Assembly: GCA_023653785.1 (NCBI GenBank)
Contig: JAMKCH010019751.1
Location: forward strand, 18,067 to 82,066
Length of the DNA: 64,000 bases
Source of the DNA: Ophioderma brevispina
Lineage: Eukaryota > Echinodermata > Ophiuroidea > Amphilepidida > Ophiodermatidae
Direction of reading: 5' to 3'
The notes beneath the pieces are model-generated. The model did not search any database and had not been told where the DNA came from. It saw nothing but the letters and a program-made list of their open reading frames with translations. Position 1 is the stretch's first letter. Every line of letters begins with the position of its first letter. The translations under genes were made by a program, and so were the position numbers. This document shows positions 47,548 to 58,170 of this stretch, piece by piece.

Positions 47548-47688
47548 CTCGATACAATGAGCATTGTACTGTGGGAATTCATAATGATGACTTAATTGAG
47601 TTCTATATATCATTTTGTTGGGCTATTGATAGGTGTGCTACAGGTTGCTGTGAAAGCAGCGATCTTGAGTAGGACAGTGTTAATGGCA

Positions 47689-48075
47689 GTCCTGGTGCAG
47701 ACTATGTCCATGCTGTGGTTGGTGGATGCTGGGTGCCTCCAGGAGACCCTATGGTGTAAATTTTGTTTAAGAAAGGTGTGATTAATTCTTTGTGGTAAGA
47801 GCAGTGTCTCCAGCAGTCTGGCCATTGTTGAGCACCTTTCATGCCAAAAGCAGACGGCATGTTTGTGTTTGCATCAACCTTGCAATGAAGTCGCCAACCG
47901 GATGAATTCAGACTATCTTGCTAATTACTGCCTTATAGATATTCTTTTTTACTCTTCAGGCGAACAGATATCTGACAAAGAAACTTTCTAAGAGGTTTTC
48001 TGCCTTCCCAGATGATGTTGATAGAATGATCGAGAGAAAGGAATGCATTCTGATTCCACCACGGGTTTTTCTCTA
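47689..48075 (+). pseudogene. Unrecognised coding-like stretch after D2
   Basis: A frame from about 47787 to 47990 stays open (SLAIVEHLSCQKQTACLC, then EVANRMNSDYLANYC). In another frame, the acceptor-like TTTTTTACTCTTCAG precedes GCGAACAGATATCTGACAAAG, which reads ANRYLTKKLSKRFSAFPDDV and RMIERKECILIPPR before a TAG. The second block is strikingly protein-like, with basic and hydrophobic residues alternating. I do not recognise the family. It could be a terminal exon or part of a transposon ORF. Confidence 0.25.
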
Positions 48076-50045
48076 TTAGCATAAAAAAGCAGCCTCTTCT
48101 TCAGGCTTGACCAACACCAAACAGGCCAGTCCCTTGTTTATGTCTACCCTGCCAGTATAGAGACCCAAGGGCATACCCAAACCATTTTTCATGGAGAACA
48201 GGTTGCCTACTCAACTGTCCATTTGATGACACAATTTTTACTTATTTTCCCCATTTTTGGGGTACACCCCATTTTTTTCCTGGTTGCTTCAAAATTTGAA
48301 GAGGCAAGGGATAGGTGGGGGTTTTACAATACAATTACATTTTTTTTCCATTTGTACAGCATATAGTGCAATTAGCATCAGTTACCAATATATTCAAGGT
48401 CACAGTGGGGGGGGGGGGTGTTCAAACTATATTTTTTTACATTAATACTGATTTTGCTGACCGTCCGACATATTTTGCCAAATTAAGCAATAATTTTGCC
48501 GACAATTCTTTTAACGGGAATGACGCAACTCCCCCAGCCCAGGTTTCTCTCCTCCCAATGATCTCCATGTCTTTCTCTTACATTGTCCAAAATGTGTATA
48601 TATGTTTTCTCTATTATTAAAATAGCGTGTGTAGTAAAGACTGCATAACAAAATTTAAAAACCTAAATTAGGGGGGTGTGTTATTCACAAAAGTGCAAGT
48701 ATGAATTTATACCCCCAGCCCAAATATGGTGACACCCCTGACTAAAACACCTACCTTTAAAAAAAATAAAATTCAATCAATAACCCCCCTGTACATACCC
48801 CTAAGATTTTCCCACTAAAAATAGTTTACAAACCGCCTAAAGAAGACTGTCATTGTTATTAGCCTTGTGCTTTTCACTTGAGTGTTTGCAGTGGAGAAGT
48901 GATTATAGTGAGCTCTGTTTGAAACCCGCAGGCGTCACAATTTGCAGCAGCTGATTTGTCCCAATATGCAATTTAAAGCTTCCAAATTTTGACAAAAATC
49001 ACAGTAAACTCTTTTGGATGAATTTTAATGTTATTACTTGCTTTACTATAAAAAGCAGTGTACATGACATCTGTAGTCTGTCCATTATCTCATTATTCAA
49101 GATTTATTGATATCAATGATTGTGTGCACCTAGTGTATTGCATTGTATTTCTAAGAAGCTTCAAGTAGTAATCTGCTCAATCTAGATCTCTATTCAGTTA
49201 AACGGTCACGGCCAATGTAAATGCCACTATGCAGGGATTTTATTTAGTGTGATTTAATTCTTACGTTGTAAATAGTTACTTACGATTGTTTACCTGGATC
49301 ATGCTCAGACTCGTTTCTTGGTAGCCGATATCACTTTGCTAGTCAATATTTTAGTTGTATAGCTATTTTCTAACCAATACTGAAGAACAGCAGAGCTAAA
49401 ATTACTTTGCTATGCATTAGTTCTTATCTTGAATACTGATCACACTGCATACTTTCAGCTCCATTGCTAAATTCCATGAAAATAAGATGGTAATTTTGTG
49501 ATTACCTAATTTTTAAACAACATTCCACAAAGCTAAAAGACATAATATAACACGTCACAAAGGCTGGATTGAATAAAAATTTTGAATTTGGGAAACTAAC
49601 AATAATTCTGAAATCAGGAATAAAAATCCTGAAATCTTGGTGATAGCATGTGTGATACATGAGATACTTGGCATTCCAATGTATCATTCACTTGCAAGCT
49701 TCCCGAATTTGGAAACCTTATTTAACTTTCAGAGGGTACTGTACAGGGGGGTAGAACGTCTGATTTCAGTAAAATTGATTTTCTAGTTTAATTAGGATGT
49801 CTCCATATTTTGAGCTGGGGGTTTTCAATTTTTTTGAATTATCCAACACCCCCTACTAAAATTTATGATTAAAAATTGTAAAACTTTATAATAACCATGT
49901 ACCCCAGGTACAGGGTTACACCTCAGGATCAGTTTAATTTGTTACCTTGGGCTAAACTGTTTAATGAAAACTAGTGCCATGCCAGCAAGGATTTGTATGG
50001 ATGCTGCTTTCACTTTCGTGATCACCATGTTTTGTTTTCAATATT
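48076..50045. other. No gene seen; poly-G tract
   Basis: AT-rich DNA with a 12-G run at 48407-48418. Frames of about 100 codons across it have no motif. Confidence 0.4.
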
Positions 50046-50923
50046 ATGGCTGTATTCTGAAAGGGAGTCTAAACTTTTAGACCTGGGTTTTAAACCATAG
50101 TTCATCCCACAAGAGTGAAGCGTTTGGTTTTCCTTTCACAATACTGTGAAATTAATGTAATGGCTCACCTGATAGAACCCATCATCATCCGGTCACATAC
50201 TGACTATTTGCAAAATACAGCATTTGAGAAAAATCGCTTTGAAGATTTTGCGATTTGAATGTGCTCCATACCGTTAATTAAATATATACTGCAATTAAAA
50301 CCTAGTTGAACATCGCAAAATAGTTCATTTCAAATTATTTAACTAACCAACTTCCAATTTATATATATATAAGAAATTGATGGAAATAAAATACGTCCAC
50401 TAATGTGAAAAACGACACATAGCATTTCACGGGTAAATAACATACGTCGCGAAAATCCATCGTTTGGGGGGGGGTACGCGTTGCGCAAATATGTCACTAT
50501 GTAACGACAAAATCGCAATTCTACCAGGGAACTGAAAAATACGTCGCACAGAATACGTCACTATGTGACACAGCGAATACTTCAAAATGCACTACGACGC
50601 ATATGGCCTGCGCGAATAGATTTTCGCCAAATCGTCGTTATGTGACGCGGACACTTTAACGTTTTGCAAATACGCCTTAATTAGTTAAATAATATTTTAA
50701 TCTTAATTTTTTAAAAACAGTTTTGAAATTTGTGATTTGGTAGAGCAGTGCCACACAAAAATGTATATGCCAAATTTCTCCAAAAAGTCCAAAATGTCGA
50801 ATACGTCACTATGTGACGCGGCCGACGATTTTTATAGTATGTTGGAAGGAAAAGTCCACTCATGTGGGACTAACCCTCGTTAAAACCAGGTCTAAAGTTA
50901 AACTCCCGTTCACAATACCAGTC
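50046..50923. mobile_element. Long-TIR element, family member 2
   Basis: Left arm: TGGCTGTATTCTGAAAGGG, AGTCTAAA, TTTAGACCTGGGTTTTAAAC and CATCCCACAAGAGTG. Right arm (about 50835-50923), reversed: GGTATTGTGAACGGGAG, TTTAACTTTAGACCTGG, TTAGTCCCACATGAGTGGAC. It shares arms with 15126-15561 but has an unrelated interior that is CpG-rich against an AT-rich background. Confidence 0.65.
50491..50820. promoter_or_regulatory. Four near-palindromic ACGTCACTATGTGACG boxes
   Basis: Boxes at 50491-50508 (ATGTCACTATGTAACGAC), 50554-50569 (TACGTCACTATGTGAC), 50632-50650 (TCGTCGTTATGTGACGCGG) and 50802-50820 (TACGTCACTATGTGACGCG). Each places two ACGTCA/TGACG-type half-sites, similar to CRE/ATF half-sites, around a TAT centre. 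Binding is speculative; they may be structural repeats of the transposon. Confidence 0.35.
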
Positions 50924-51179
50924 CTAGTGAGTTTGACAGTTTTTGTCAGGAATTGTTCATCCGTTTTACTCTGCAATATGTGTCATAAAGGCACACATTT
51001 TCTTGAGTTGCACCTATCCAAGGCCACCACTATAATCAAGTTATGTTCATCCATGCATCAAATACGATGGATGTTGATGTGTCTCTAGTGAGTATTACAC
51101 AACTTTTTTCTGCTACCCAGTTTCATATCATCTTACCTATTTTTTTGTTAATATTTTTTGTGCTTGCTGTTGAAAAAAA

Positions 51180-51458
51180 TCAGCGATCACTTTGTTCTTT
51201 GGCACTTGAACCTAAATGCATCTGTGTCTGCATCTTCAATTGCTTTCCGTTTGATTCTGTAGTGGGTGAATTTTGTATCCAATGTAGAATCAGATTGAAT
51301 GGCCACAGATTATCATGTTGTGTTAGGGATGAGTAAGCTTCAAGGTCATCCCACTGTCCATTAAGGAGGTGGTCTTTCAAGGATACCAGTTCACTGTGGG
51401 CCATATAGAACTTGTTGGAGAGATGCCCAAATCCAGCTATTAATAGAGAAATACACAA
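51180..51458 (-). pseudogene. BACK-domain-like exon remnant, copy 2
   Basis: A 92-codon minus-strand frame reads GHLSNKFYMAHSELVSL, then DHLLNGQWDDLEAYS and PFNLILHWIQNSPTTESN. LL..DDL...S followed by LIL.WI...P resembles the BACK domain of BTB-BACK-Kelch proteins, and a related frame lies at 6728-6908. Kelch-like frames occur 1.1-1.9 kb away on the same strand (52541-53190), but upstream, the reverse of the normal BACK-then-Kelch order. They would therefore belong to two tandem relatives or be rearranged debris. A weak acceptor (CTATTAATAG) precedes it. Confidence 0.33.
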
Positions 51459-52349
51459 AATGTTCTTATTTGAGACTTTAACAGAGTCATGTCATGAACT
51501 GGAGGTTAGTTATTACATAATTTTTTATTTAAAGTTTAATAAACTGGATTAAATTATTTTAGCGACATGTAAATCTTTCAGTGCACCTTTAAATGGGAAT
51601 GATAAAATATGACCACTTTTTTTTTCAAAACGAGTAGATTCCATGGCCATTTTGGCTGCAAAAATCAATCTGATAAGCCTTGATTCAATGAATTTGGTAA
51701 TGCTGTCCCTGGATTTTAAATGTTGCCATGTAAATTCCAAGGGGATTTTTCGACATAACTTCAAAAAGCAATGTTTCCTCTCAACCCTAGTTGTTTTGAA
51801 AGTCCCACCAATGCTTTGTCTAATTCCATAAATATTGGCAAGAAATTATAATAATATTATGCTGAATTTGTGAAGAGATTCGAATGAATTGTTAATTACC
51901 ATCATAGCGCCCTCAGTTAACTAAACAACAGTGCCATTATTCTCTAAATCATGCTGAGGATAACAGATCCCCTTTTACTTTAAAGGGATTAGCAGAATAA
52001 TGTGAGAGAATCAAAAAATGATGGAAATGCATTTGGTTTAACTTATAAATGGGTAAGTTTGGTACAAATTCCATATAACTGCTTTAATGTAGAAACAATA
52101 CCAATAGTGAAAAAATGAAGTCTTTGAAGAAATTTGTCAACCGGCGCCGCAAATAGACCCCCCAGCGATGGCGTCTCCAAGTCTCACTACGCTGCTTGTG
52201 TTTTTCACTAGTACAGAATACTGGTTTTGTTTTTGAGGTAACTGTATTTATCATGGGGCACAATCGCACAACTGTAAATCGGGGATATTCACCGGAAAAG
52301 GCTTTTTTTTTTTTTTTTTTTTTTAATAAGTCGGCATTTTGATACGCAC
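51459..52349. other. No gene seen
   Basis: AT-rich; a long T run lies near 52303. No motif recognised. Confidence 0.4.
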
Positions 52350-52530
52350 ATATGAAATTACAGATCAGATAAAAAGTACTGCCTTGTCTTTAATACGATT
52401 ACACTGATTTAAGCCACCACTTAGCAGGTTATGTTTGCATATCCATGCCAAGTACCGTAAATACAAAAATATGATTTTGATGATTTTTTTATGTTTTGGA
52501 TTAGCACATCGCCGTTATGCCTTTAATTTA
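52350..52530 (+). repeat. Dispersed repeat, copy 2
   Basis: Matches 37797-37990: GAAATTACAGAT, TCTTTAATACGA, GCAGGTTATGTT, AAATATGATTTTGATGAT, GATTAGCACATCG and TATGCCTTTAAT in the same order. Confidence 0.6.
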
Positions 52531-52540
52531 TAAGATTGAT

Positions 52541-53190
52541 TCAGTAGATTGGTTGCAACTTTAGAATAAATAAATACCTATATTTATGCATAGCTCCTGC
52601 CTTTGTAGTGGGTATAGGAAGTGTTGTCCATGTGTTGCGTCTAGTGTCATAGGGTTGTGCGGACGTAGTTTCATGGCTTATAGCAGGCTTAGTCCGCACT
52701 AACATATATGACATTCGCCCAACACTATCCTGGAACTCCAGCAGCATTTCGGACTGGTGATACCAAAGAGGCTTTTGAATGCACTGTCTCTGTTAATGTA
52801 TCAATCATTTACTGATTTAACAGATTACATTACTTGCAAAATATCCTCTGGTACCTTAACTCACCAAATAACGTACAGTAATTTTTGTGCATAACGCAAA
52901 CAAAAATATTGAACGAGGGTGCTGGACAGTTCGCAAGTCAATACTTTCCAGTTGTCTTCAGCAGTTCATAGGCAAAAATCGCTCTCCCATTTTCTAAATA
53001 TCATCTTCATGTCCCACCAAATTCGCTGTCCTCCAACAACATAAATGATTGCCTTCACCTGCCACCATATTATGACGTGGAAACGTGCCGATGGCATAGC
53101 CCCATATTTCATTGGTTGACTTGCGGGATCATTATCGCTCGACACTATTAGTGGAGTCCAGCTCCTTGTCACAGCCACCTGTAACATAAT
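52541..53190 (-). pseudogene. Kelch-repeat-like gene fragment, two blocks
   Basis: Block 1 (53190 down to about 52970) follows an acceptor-like TTATGTTACAG and reads VAVTRSWTPLIV, then MPSARFHVIIWWQVKAIIYV and VGGQ. This has the layout of a Kelch blade (MP..R, then IYVVGG). Block 2 (about 52747 down to 52560) reads PYDTRRNTWTTLPIPTTKAG, the YD...N.W..LP..P..R/K half of a blade. Same strand and order are as expected for consecutive exons, but only about one blade is visible, against the usual five or six, and no BTB domain is seen. Most likely a fragment of a KLHL-type gene or pseudogene; recognition is by pattern only. Confidence 0.4.
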
Positions 53191-53398
53191 TTAATAGTTG
53201 CCTGCAATACATAAAAAAGGGACATGGAATTTTAGCATAAAGGTTGATCACCTGAAATAATGTCTGCAGGTATGAACCGATCATAACGTCATGGTCAGTG
53301 ATTTGTTAAATCATAAAATCTGGAGAAAAAATAGATTTGGTGCCCTTTTTGCAATAAGTATCTGTATCCTGATATTACAAATATTGACAGCTCATTAG

Positions 53399-53530
53399 GG
53401 AAATGGTGCAAATAATCTACCGAGGTGATGGAGACCGTGGGCTGATATTTCCGAGATCAAAAGGTTGAGGGAAATAGTTGCCCACGGTCCTTTCCAGTCA
53501 CTGAGGGGAGGGTATTTTGCACCATTTACG
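53399..53530. mobile_element. Foldback MITE, about 130 bp
   Basis: AAATGGTGCAAATAATCTACC, GACCGTGGGC and ATATTTCC on the left are mirrored by GGAAATAGTTGCCCACGGTCC and GGTATTTTGCACCATTT on the right. There is no coding capacity. Confidence 0.65.
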
Positions 53531-54538
53531 ACATAGAGCCAGTCAATATTTGTTAATAAATATATAAAATTCGTTCATTGAAAAACTTGCATGTCTCGGT
53601 CGCGGGGGGGCGATCAGCGCCACCGAAAACTCTCCAAGCCTTATAGTCTAGTCATGGATCCATCCTATCACGGGCTCCCTCCCCACAAATTTCTCCAAAC
53701 TGCTCTAGATATATGAGTTGTTTGTATGGAAGGCAACTATCCACAAATCGAGATTTCTCCATTTGAGTGAAAATTGTAAACAGAAATGACCAGCGTGAAA
53801 TGTTAAGCCACGCCAAAAGTCAAGCAGAAGATATGAATCGACGCAGTTAGAGGTCAGGCGCTGATCAGGCAGATCAATCAATCACTGTTGAGCTCAACGG
53901 GCGAGCAAGATACCAATGAAGGGAAAAAGTCAAAAAACGAACTATTTCCCCTGTGATGTGATGGGGTGAAATAGTAGCTGTTATGGGATCTTTTTTCCCT
54001 CTGCTACATTTTGGGGAACTAGTCTCAAACGAAAGAAATATTTAGTGGTCACCATTAAAAATGCCATATTGCCAATGGATTCAGAGTAAAAGCAACCTGA
54101 TCAGAAATAAAATGGATATTTTCGGGAATATTGGGGGATCTACAATTAATGCAGACACGTCGACACTTGAACAAATGCTTATTCTAGTAACATTTCCAGG
54201 AAATTAAAGATACAGAGATGTAGAGGATATCAATGGAACAAAAAATCAGTTCCATGCAAAAATTGAAAACAATGTCTTGTCCGAAGTATGAAATGGCGAC
54301 GCGCGCGTACATCCAGCGCCGCCTTTCAGTTGCCAGTGTGCTTGTGCTTTGTCTACGCACACATGCTGAAAGGTGGTACAATCTCTATACATGCGCATCC
54401 CTACTTCCTACTTCGAGCTGAAACAAAGAGGATAGTCCTCCAAAGGAAAACCCAAACTCTTATTCAGTGAGCGGTGTTATCATGTTACCAAGAAATTTGA
54501 TTGGTGTAGGTCAAGCTCTGCCAATCCATTACTGGATA
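53531..54538. other. No gene seen
   Basis: AT-rich with short frames only. The region 54184-54470 has overlapping frames on both strands without a motif. Confidence 0.4.
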
Positions 54539-55048
54539 ATAAAAGACCCCCAAAAAGTAACGCAGCATGAAATACCACCATAGAGTTACAAACAATTGGT
54601 TCTTTGCACAAAACACATAAAATTATATCACTAGTTCTTTTCTTCCTTAAATTTTGACCCTTCTGCCCCATGCGATCCATATGCCCAAACACAATACCCA
54701 TTATAAGAAAAATCTCTCCCTTTGTAAAAGTTGCAATAAAAGGTATAGCCATATTGATTGCCAGTCAGTGAAAGACCGCATTCTTCCCGTGAAGGTTTGT
54801 GTGCACTTAATGCATGGTTGTGTATGGTAACCTTGTAATAAGGTCTTCAGTTGCAACTTTGAAAATGTGACACATTTTTGGAAAAGGACATTGTGTTGGC
54901 GATATGGATCAAATGGAGCAAAGAAAGGTGTCAAAAATTTGCAGATTAAAACAGCTAGTTTGATATCATTTTATGTTTGAGCATAGACAATGGTTTGTAA
55001 CTTATGGGGGTATATGACATGCTGCGTTACTTTTTTTGGGTCTTTAGA
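54539..55048. mobile_element. TIR element, about 510 bp, TGGATA flanks
   Basis: AAAAGACCCCCAAAAAGTAA and CGCAGCATG with GTTACAAACAAT on the left are mirrored at the right by ATGGTTTGTAAC, CATGCTGCG and TTACTTTTTTTGGGTCTTTA. TGGATA occurs on each outer edge (54533-54538, 55049-55054), a possible target duplication. The 90- and 77-codon minus-strand frames inside are not recognisable. Confidence 0.6.
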
Positions 55049-55497
55049 TGGATAGTGGTGCAGCAATTACGCGGTGTTTGGTTTGTAGTCGAAACAATAT
55101 GACACTGGCGCAAATTAATGAAAGTTTCTACTGTGTCGTTGATGTTGCGTTGGTATGCAAGTGCAATTTAGCAGCGTGACGATCAGAACGCGATGACATT
55201 CAGGGACGGCGGAAGCAAAAAGTGCAAGTGGTGCGGCAGGCTAATGGTGTCCGTGTGAGCATACGTACTAAACGGCGTGCAGTCCTGCTTCTGATAGATT
55301 TTGGCCCGAAATTATGGTCAGTACACTATGGTTCAGGACCATGTTCCCCTTCCCGCGCTTCCGCGGGGAACCCTTGCAATATCGCTTTCCAAACACATTT
55401 TCCCATTGCAAATTTGATAGAAAGAAACAACTTGAAATTTTTACTTTTTTTATTTTTTGATGTATTAAATGATGTTATTTGTTTTATACCATGTATA

Positions 55498-56290
55498 CAG
55501 GGGGTTCAGAAAAAGTTTACACTTTTTCTTATGCAAATTTCTCAAATGTGGGCTAGACATATCAAAATTTACTGAGGATATTAGTAACTACAATATATTG
55601 TTGGAACCTGTGAACGGTTGAAACCAAAAGCTGTGAAATGGCCCGCCACCTGGGAAAAAAGGTGAAAAACACTTTTGACATAGTAAAGTTATGGCACTGT
55701 TGGCGATCAATAGCAAAGATTGATACACTCAAACATGGAACAACGCACCCCGTAATGAGTTGGTTATTTACTAAATTTCTGTAAAAAACAATCCTCAGTT
55801 ATAATTGCCTATTTTTAAGCTTTGTTTAGAGCTAAACACTGACAAGAAAGGAATGCAAGCCCCTTCTAATGTAAATTCTCTCAATTGAAATAACTTAATT
55901 TTGTAAAAGGACATTAGTTTTTGAAAGTGGTATTCAGGTGATACGTCTCTTTCGTCAGTTATGATTTCAAAAAGGTAAAAAACACCTCACACAAACTTGA
56001 AGGGTGCTCAGAAGTTTGTTACTTGAGTAGGTCTACAGTTCACGCAATTGGTATTGTTATTGTTAAACCACGATTGCCCCATAGACTACGTGTGTGTGCA
56101 AAGTGGTTTTTGACTATTTCTCTACACAGCCGCCACTTATTTGAGCATCTGTTTTCAACGTCATTTACACCAGGTTCTAACAAGCATAAATAGGTAATAA
56201 ATATCTTCAAACGATTTTGATATGCCGCCCACCCACTTTTGAGACAATTTTTCGTGACAAAAAAGTGGAAACCTTTTTTGGACCACGCTG
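55498..56290. mobile_element. TA-flanked TIR element, 793 bp
   Basis: Left end CAGGGGGTTCAGAAAAAGTT followed by TACACTTTTTC; the right end reversed is CAGCGTGGTCCAAAAAAGGT followed by TTCCACTTTTTTG. TA lies immediately outside both ends (55496-55497, 56291-56292). This fits a Tc1/mariner-like non-autonomous element inserted into one of the CCCTTGCAAT repeats. No transposase is recognised. Confidence 0.65.
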
Positions 56291-57054
56291 TAAGTATGAT
56301 CAACGTTTAAAAAAGTTAAAATATATAGTTGATGGTTTTAAGTTTGTTTGAACTAAGCATAAAGGTGTTCAGGAAAGGTCGTAATGAAGCTGTCTGGGGG
56401 TGGGTCGGGAAGGGGTGTACCGCTCCCGCGCAAAGCGCGGAACCCTTGAAATATTTGCTTTCCAAAAACAGATTTTGCCCATGCAAATTTGATAGAAACA
56501 ATTGAAATAAACTTATTGGTAATGATCAACGGTTTTTAAAAAGTAAAATATAGTTGATGGAGTTAACATTATGTTATATGCAAAGTAGCATGAAATAGTA
56601 CGCGTACGTAAATCGAGCTGCCGGGGTGAGTGCTGACAAAGGGGCGGAACCCTTTTGCAATGTTCAATTTTCAAAACAAATGTTATCATGCAAAATTTAT
56701 GGTAACAATTATTATTTTATAAATGCATGGACCAACCGTTTTGCAAGCAAAAATCAGATGGTTTTAGTAGGACTTACTTTGAGGAACGGTGTGAACAAAG
56801 GTAAACTGGTGTAAGGCTAATCTGTGAAGTGAAACACGTCAAAGTTGGTGCACGGGTCGTTTCATGCATGCGGAAAGGTAGTACAAGATTGGTCGCAACG
56901 TTCAATGACAAAATGTCGTCATTTCTCATGATTTCTTTCCAATGAAAGTAACAAATTTTCTGTGTTTCCACGGCGCAAGTTTTTAACCCTCTTATAAGTG
57001 TTTGTGTGACGAAAGGTAAAGTATGTTCACGCAATAACAGCTCGAACAAAACTC

Positions 57055-57790
57055 AATGCACAAAAGATGGGGTGCTCGCCCACAGACCCTAAGATCGATG
57101 GCAATTGCCCTGTGCTAATCATGTTCAGAGTATTGCCCGCCCTGTCTGAAAGATCAGCCCATGCTTAAGAAGCTTGATTCAGCGTTAAAATGCCTACTGC
57201 CGGTTTATCACAGGATGCCTCCGTCCAAACAACAACGGAAAAACTTATACATCCTAGCAGGAGAATTGGCTCCACAAGACATCCGTCGTAGCGTAGCGAG
57301 GGGCATGCAAGAGCGTACACGCTGCCAAGTATCTAATGTGAAGCACCCTATGTCTGGACAGATACCTGACTGCCAAACCGCCTTAAGCAAGAGAGAGTTT
57401 CTTAAGCAAAGTCCAACCTCTTGCAACAGTCTTAACGAGGTCAAGGGAGTTGCCTTGTGGAAAGAAAGGATTGCCATAACAAAGTAACATTCTATCGGAT
57501 TGAACCTGGTGAGCATCTCCCACTGGAACTGACTCCTACAGGGCTGAAAATGGCGATGCCTCAAAGATTGAGAACCAGAACTGGCCGATCTAAGGTTCCT
57601 TGCAGAAATGGGGGTACCTGGGAAGAAGACTCAGGATTACTACCTGTGGTTGTGGAAAAGCAACCCCAGACATGGAACATCTCTTGCTCTTGCCCATTGC
57701 TGGAGCAGCAATGCACAGAAAAGGACCTGCGGAATTCAGTGAAAAGCAGCCAGACGTTTGTACCCATCTCTGGGCTGGATCATTCATATT
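57055..57790 (+). pseudogene. Jockey-like LINE C-terminal fragment
   Basis: Reads WGARPQTLRSMAIALC, then a CPPCLKD block, LYILAGELAPQDIRRSVAR (57245-57300), KREFLKQSPTS, VALWKERI, then, after frameshifts, LADLRFLAEMG and CGCGKATPDMEHLL (57646-57690). This is the thumb and C-terminal region of jockey/CR1-type RT proteins, ending in the C.CG...D..H....C zinc-knuckle-like motif, whose last cysteine is replaced by leucine here (LLLLP). The reading frame changes near 57485 and in the 57540-57600 region. RT catalytic motifs are absent, so it is a 3'-end relic. Confidence 0.6.
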
Positions 57791-58170
57791 GAGAACCACA
57801 GGGTTTGGACACCGACTAAAAAGAAGAAGGTGTGGGTATTTTTTATGGAAAGTGGGAAAAGTTTTTTTTGCTCGTATGGTGGGTGATTTTTTAACTTCTA
57901 ACCCCACCCCCTTGAATAAAGTCTTAATGGTTGCGTCCATAGGGGCCTGGGAGAAAATGTGTTCTAGATGGGCTCTCGTGGTAAATGTTCATGGCGGAGT
58001 TCATATATCAAGTGACGCGAGGGGTGTGGTAGTGGTTTCCCCCCTCCCGCCGAAAAACCCTTGCAATGTCGCTGTCCAAAACGCATTTTCTCATCCAAAT
58101 TTGATTGAACAATTTATAAGGTTCACGTTAAATTGGTGTGTGTGTGATCAAAGTAAAAAGTAAAATATAG

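Larger units (their letters stand above)
45869..47688. repeat. Tandem duplication unit D2
   Basis: Direct repeat of D1: GGGAAAAGAGAATGATCATAG at its start, AGGACAGTGTTAATGGCAG at its end. Small indels are frequent between the copies. D2 preserves the full CTGGGACACCCTGTA right end of the TA element that D1 has lost. Confidence 0.75.
55330..58170. repeat. Cluster of CCCTTGCAAT-type repeat copies
   Basis: Four diverged copies of GGAACCCTTGCAATATCGCT, then TTCCAAA.CACATTTT..CCAT and GCAAATTTGATAGAAA, start near 55365, 56440, 56645 and 58060. A weaker version (CACATTTTCTCATGCAAATT) lies at 59031-59050. Copies are followed by AAGTAAAATATAGTTGA. They surround the TA element and the LINE fragment in this interval. 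Confidence 0.5.

Noticed and set aside
57208..57564. 118-codon minus-strand frame
   Set aside because: Shadow of the plus-strand LINE C-terminal fragment, which has recognisable family motifs.
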